DNA of 64,000 bases from assembly GCA_012845835.1 (NCBI GenBank), contig JABAKD010000025.1:16501992-16565991 (forward strand), in the 5' to 3' direction. The position numbers were made by a program, and so were the translations under genes. The notes under the pieces are model-generated. The model saw nothing but the letters and a program-made list of their open reading frames with translations, was not told the origin of the DNA and did no database searches. This document shows, one piece after another, positions 60,569-64,000 of this stretch; within the stretch, counting starts at the first letter, position 1; each line of letters begins with the position of its first letter. The stretch is from Undaria pinnatifida (Eukaryota > Sar > Phaeophyceae > Laminariales > Alariaceae).

Positions 60569-60855
60569 GGCGGCAATACGCCAATACGCCAATAATATAG
60601 TACATACTGAGGACACCAGCACTACTGGGAATATGTTTACTTTTAGACAATTACTTAGCTCCAGCCGAGCCCAGCGATTTCAACTAGCGTAGTCAAAGCC
60701 AGGGTGGGACCCAAGCGTCCCCTGGTACCCGGTTTTCCGGTGACTCTAATATATATCTAGATGATTTATCGGAACAGAAAAAAAACATGGCTACCAGGTG
60801 TGTTGACACGCTGCGTTTAGAACTCCGCTTGGTTCGTGGCTTAGGGTCAGGGTAT
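60569..60855. other. No gene seen
   Basis: Unique sequence. Confidence 0.4.
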
Positions 60856-61145
60856 TGTTAGGGTATTAGAGTGAGCGGGGACACAGAGTGTCCACTGCAG
60901 GTCTGCCTATTGAGTGAGCAGTTCCTCGGTGAGTTCTCAATTTCTTAGCCGTAGTAGGGAAGCAGCTCTACCATTTCCACAGAGCCCCGGATAGCATCTG
61001 ACAACTCGAGGCGCAGCCTCGACTACATTATTTCCTGATTATTATCCCGAATAGAAGGACGCCAACCCATATCGTATGAAAATGGCCAAATATCTATCAA
61101 ATCAAATAATTACAGACCTTTCAAGGCCTTATAGTGCTTAAGCGT
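60856..61145 (+). mobile_element. Solo LTR (LTR-S family), copy 2, degraded 3' end
   Basis: TGTTAGGGTATTAGAG at the left. CGGGGACACAGAGTG, CAGAGCCCCGGATAGCATCTG and CAAGGCCTTATAGTG match the other copies. The terminal GACA is not preserved. Confidence 0.6.
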
Positions 61146-61815
61146 GTTTCATGCACAGATGCTGTGAGTTTGTTCAGATTGGTTTTCGGTTGGTTCTCAG
61201 CAGAGACCCACGCCGTGACTTTGACGCGCTGCAGATATCGAAATTTGGGGTGCACAAAACGAGACAAAAAGCAATTCCCAACTGAACGTGTGCACTTCAC
61301 TAGTGGGCAGCTACAGCTCCCCGCGAGCAACCACGGCCTGCAAAATTGAGGGACGCTATTGGTGGGGTATATGACGGTGTCGGGTGCGCCAGACAGCAGT
61401 CGTAGGCAGCCAGGAGGGACTCACGAGATGGTTTCGTGATTTCGAACTTGGGAGCCAGCAACACACAACAAAAAACTCCGAAATCGCGGGAGCCTAACTA
61501 ATACGACGGGTACATCACCGATCAAAAAAGCTTTTCACCAAAAGCTTGCTACTCACCAGGCGGATTATATAACTCTTCTCGAGTCGTGTCCGAAAAGCGC
61601 GCTGCAAACAATATTTCATTTCCGTGAGGGGTATGATAGGAAGTTACGAAGTCCAAAAAATATCTAAAACGCCCGAAAAACACTGCATTATTGACTTCTT
61701 GCAGCATTTTTTCTGAGTTTCGAGTTGAGGATATTGCTTGCAGATGCCATAGACTACTCTATTTTCAAGTGTTTTTTATGTAAGTGAGATGCCTCCATAC
61801 GACATCCTACTCAAA
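61146..61815. other. No gene recognised
   Basis: ORFs at 61121-61349 on both strands are unrecognised. Unique sequence. Confidence 0.4.
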
Positions 61816-61893
61816 ATATTCCTGATGCACTCTGTCTCAGTACCGTTGATCATTTAATTTAGTATTGTATTTGGATGAGGCCTCCAGCGCCGG
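61816..61893 (+). repeat. Direct repeat, left copy
   Basis: CTCAGTACCGTNNATCATT, AAGTATYG-ATGTGGATGAGGCC and TCCTGCGCC blocks recur at 62456-62531, 640 bases away, bracketing the solo LTR. Confidence 0.7.
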
Positions 61894-61918
61894 CAGGAGA
61901 CCGTCGCCTGGTATGCCC

Positions 61919-61968
61919 CCCCGCGCAGAGTGGACGCTTGGCTAGCGTATCGTATACTCTGCGCGGGG
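61919..61968. other. 13 bp perfect inverted repeat (hairpin)
   Basis: CCCCGCGCAGAGT at 61919-61931 and ACTCTGCGCGGGG at 61956-61968, with a 24-base loop. No poly-T follows, and no gene function is evident. Confidence 0.7.
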
Positions 61969-62134
61969 TTAGTACCTGTTCATGATCTGGGTACTCAAGC
62001 CTATGAATACCATTCATTGCTGGGTGGATGGGATGGCCTCAAGAATTTCGTGACCAATTCTGCTCACTAGGTTTCCGGAGCGAAAAGAAGAAGCTATCAC
62101 TACGTAATGCAGAATTCGAGACATTTCGATCAGA

Positions 62135-62400
62135 TGTTAAGATACGGCCTCCAAAAGGCCTGTAATTATCCGAGTTGAGATCGTTTGGATGGGTTTTGCA
62201 TTATAAGGTTGGCGTTATATATTCGGAATAGTCAGCAAATAGATTGGGGGCACGAGCCTCCGATCTCAGAAGCCATCCGGGGCTCTGGTGGAATCGAATA
62301 AAGCTACGACGACGAAGGCTAAGAACGTGAGTACTCTCCGAGGACCTGCTCAATTGGCAGACCTGCAGGGGGCACTCTGTGTCCCCCCAATAACCCTACA
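62135..62400 (-). mobile_element. Solo LTR (LTR-S family), copy 3, with target duplication
   Basis: On the minus strand TGTAGGGTTATTGG at 62400 to TATCTTAACA at 62135: 266 bp, starting TG and ending CA. CAGA flanks both sides (62131-62134 and 62401-62404), a 4 bp target-site duplication as LTR elements make. No coding region is attached, so it is a solo LTR. Confidence 0.75.
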
Positions 62401-62455
62401 CAGATCTGTGGTTCCATTATTTGTGCCAAACTTGGACGTATCCAATTTGATCGCT

Positions 62456-62531
62456 ATTTTACCGCTGTATTCCGCCTCAGTACCGTGCATCATTCAATGT
62501 AAGTATCGGATGTGGATGAGGCCTCCTGCGC
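62456..62531 (+). repeat. Direct repeat, right copy
   Basis: See 61816-61893. Confidence 0.7.
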
Positions 62532-62699
62532 CGACCTGTGGTCCCGCCCATATTTCGTTGCTCCGTTGAACTGTATTTATTTGTAGTTGACCACTGGTCC
62601 GGTAGAAAGATGTCTCACCGAAAATTCCTTGTCATTCATTGCGTCCATCATTTTCCGCACACGCGGCGACAGTGGTAGCTCGCTAACGACTGTTTAGCG
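62532..62699. other. No gene seen
   Basis: Short unique sequence downstream of the recombinase stop. Confidence 0.4.
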
Positions 62700-63098
62700 C
62701 TAGCCGCCTTTCCTCTTGCCACCCACTTGGCTAGTAGAAAAGGCCCCGATTTTGCAATATGCTGTCGACTCCGTCTTCCAGCCACCAGTCTTGATGATCT
62801 CGTCCACAGCCGCCCCGGTCAGAGATGTGCTGGGGGAGCCTCCTACGCGAAAGAAATGCATCATGAAGTGGTTCTGCAGCTCTGCCGCCCGCGAATAAAT
62901 GGTCTTGCAGGGCGGTCGCCATATATATGGGTTGCTCAAAGAGATAGACGGTACCGGAAACCTTTCAGCCGAGACCACGGGGAACGGGTACCAGGCGGTC
63001 AGGCCCGATCCAAGACGCCATGCGGCAGAACCGTACGCCTTGACCGGCCGGGACGCGCGAATCGCTGGACACTCCCGTTTTGCGAACACAATTACCAC
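62700..63098 (-). pseudogene. Tyrosine recombinase C-terminal fragment
   Basis: The frame contains AWRLGSGLTAWYPFPVVSAE, RAAELQNHFMMHFFRVGGSP, STSLTGAAVDEIIKTGGWKT and ESTAYCKIGAFSTSQVGGK. HFFR matches the H-x-x-R of tyrosine recombinases (phage-integrase superfamily), GGW lies at the place of the next conserved His/Trp, and the Tyr of STAYCKIG is the candidate nucleophile. Such enzymes are carried by Crypton DNA transposons and DIRS/Ngaro retrotransposons. Another minus frame (62731-62922) restores ATALQDHL just upstream, so a frameshift lies near 62880. The N-terminal half is not visible, and no RT or RNase H is nearby. Confidence 0.65.
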
Positions 63099-63934
63099 AC
63101 TTAGCTAGATACCCGAAGCGCCCTACAAATATGAAGATCAAGCACTTGGACGCTTAGGATGTTTGGGTATGAAAACACAACGTAAACGGAAAGGTCGTAA
63201 CCCCTACGCCACAAAATGAACTCCAACAAGTATCGGGCTACCCCTCTCGTCACAGAGATACGGCAGCCATCCGGGCACGCGACCGCGTGTCGCTGCGAAG
63301 ACTGATTGTCGTTTTCTCCAACAAAGCTTTAAGGTGCCGCTCGATTAACCTCAATCTACTTTCGCGCCTCGGACACAATTGTGAGGCACAAATCTACCAT
63401 TGGGCTCAAGCATTGGATTGGCAAATCGGCGGACGAGGTCCCATTCTTTCTTTTTCCGTGTTTCATTGCCAGTGTTAACTGAAAGGCAATCCCTTTGCGG
63501 ATATAACCAGTCGTGTAATGTGGGTGCACAAGGGTCTCTCTGGGCACGCGTCGTTGCCCGCACAACCCACGGCGGGGCAAGAGTTTTCATGCATCATGTT
63601 AATACCTGTTCCCTGGGTATCAAGGAAAACAAAATGAGTCGAAACTCTCGTCCGGAGTAGGTGTCTTCCAACCGCGGCAAAGCAACGCAAACTGCACACG
63701 GTTTCAGGCCGTTTCGCAATGCCCTGGGATACTGCCCCCAGAGGAGGGCTCCCGCTGACATCATTCGGCGTGAAATAAACACCAACGAAACGGACCATAA
63801 GGCTCAGTAAGCGTTCCTAAAGAGGTAAAGTGTGAGCGCCATTTTGCTCGAATCGAGGCCACAAGGCAAAACACACCATCAGTAATCGATGCCGCTGAGA
63901 TCTCCCGTGCCCTTCATACACCCAATCAGCCGTA
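63099..63934. other. No gene recognised
   Basis: Several overlapping short ORFs (for example minus 63475-63798). None resembles the N-terminal half of a tyrosine recombinase or another known family. Confidence 0.4.
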
Positions 63935-64000
63935 ACACCCGCAATCGACGCATCAATCTATAGTTTGCAAACGCGCGTTTTGATGAAGTTTTCGATCTCA
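63935..64000 (+). repeat. Dispersed repeat DR4, copy 4 (continues past the window)
   Basis: CGTAACACCCGCAATCGACG, TTTGCAAACG and TTTTCGATCTCA are in the same order as in the copy at 41170-41245. Confidence 0.5.

Noticed and set aside
1-64000. Integrated large DNA virus or a defence/toxin system
   Set aside because: No capsid, polymerase, packaging ATPase, toxin or nuclease-helicase modules were recognised; the recognisable coding parts are retroelement, recombinase, MYND or NADAR sequences.

Overview
This 64 kb window reads as nuclear DNA of a large, repeat-rich eukaryotic genome. There are no bacterial operons. The coding matter is almost entirely decayed retroelement polyproteins between satellites, microsatellites and short dispersed repeats. 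The Ty3/Gypsy polyprotein (gag, NADAR, RNase H, integrase, chromodomain), two Ty1/Copia lineages, a LINE C-terminus and a tyrosine recombinase end resemble, from memory, families of brown algae (Phaeophyceae, Ectocarpus-like stramenopiles). That assignment is an inference from protein style; no search was run.

Layout. 0-9.8 kb: simple repeats and short dispersed elements, including a MITE family (called MITE-A here) and a tRNA-related SINE. 9.8-13 kb: a dispersed repeat with a 787 bp insertion, then the only convincing host gene piece, a two-exon MYND zinc-finger C-terminus whose 1.56 kb intron is filled with MITE and microsatellite DNA. 13-14.2 kb: a large 30 bp-type minisatellite. 15.9-16.9 kb: LINE remnant. 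18.5-19.7 kb: a 1.25 kb repeat with an inverted partner at 38.1-39.4 kb. 20.2-26.1 kb (minus): Gypsy-1, decayed, carrying two SINE-like insertions. 26.4-30 kb (plus): Copia-1, interrupted by two different short elements. 30.5-38.1 kb: a block of satellites (CCATGG minisatellite, a 299 bp array, a 325 bp array). 40.8-49 kb: Copia-2 with LTR remnants. 50.1-59.7 kb (minus): Gypsy-2, with gag, a NADAR domain, an internal deletion that removed protease and reverse transcriptase, then integrase and chromodomain; an 83 bp satellite lies upstream of gag. 60-64 kb: MITE, solo LTRs, and the C-terminal end of a tyrosine recombinase.

The most unusual item is the NADAR (YbiA-like) domain inside the Gypsy-2 polyprotein at about 53.93-54.36 kb. 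Next come the MITE-A family, whose terminal inverted repeats appear to have seeded local minisatellites, and the MYND gene whose splice junction restores the zinc-finger reading frame. No element looks intact: frameshifts, stops or lost catalytic residues were found in every retroelement examined. No confident tRNA, rRNA, CRISPR or bacterial-type regulatory feature was seen.
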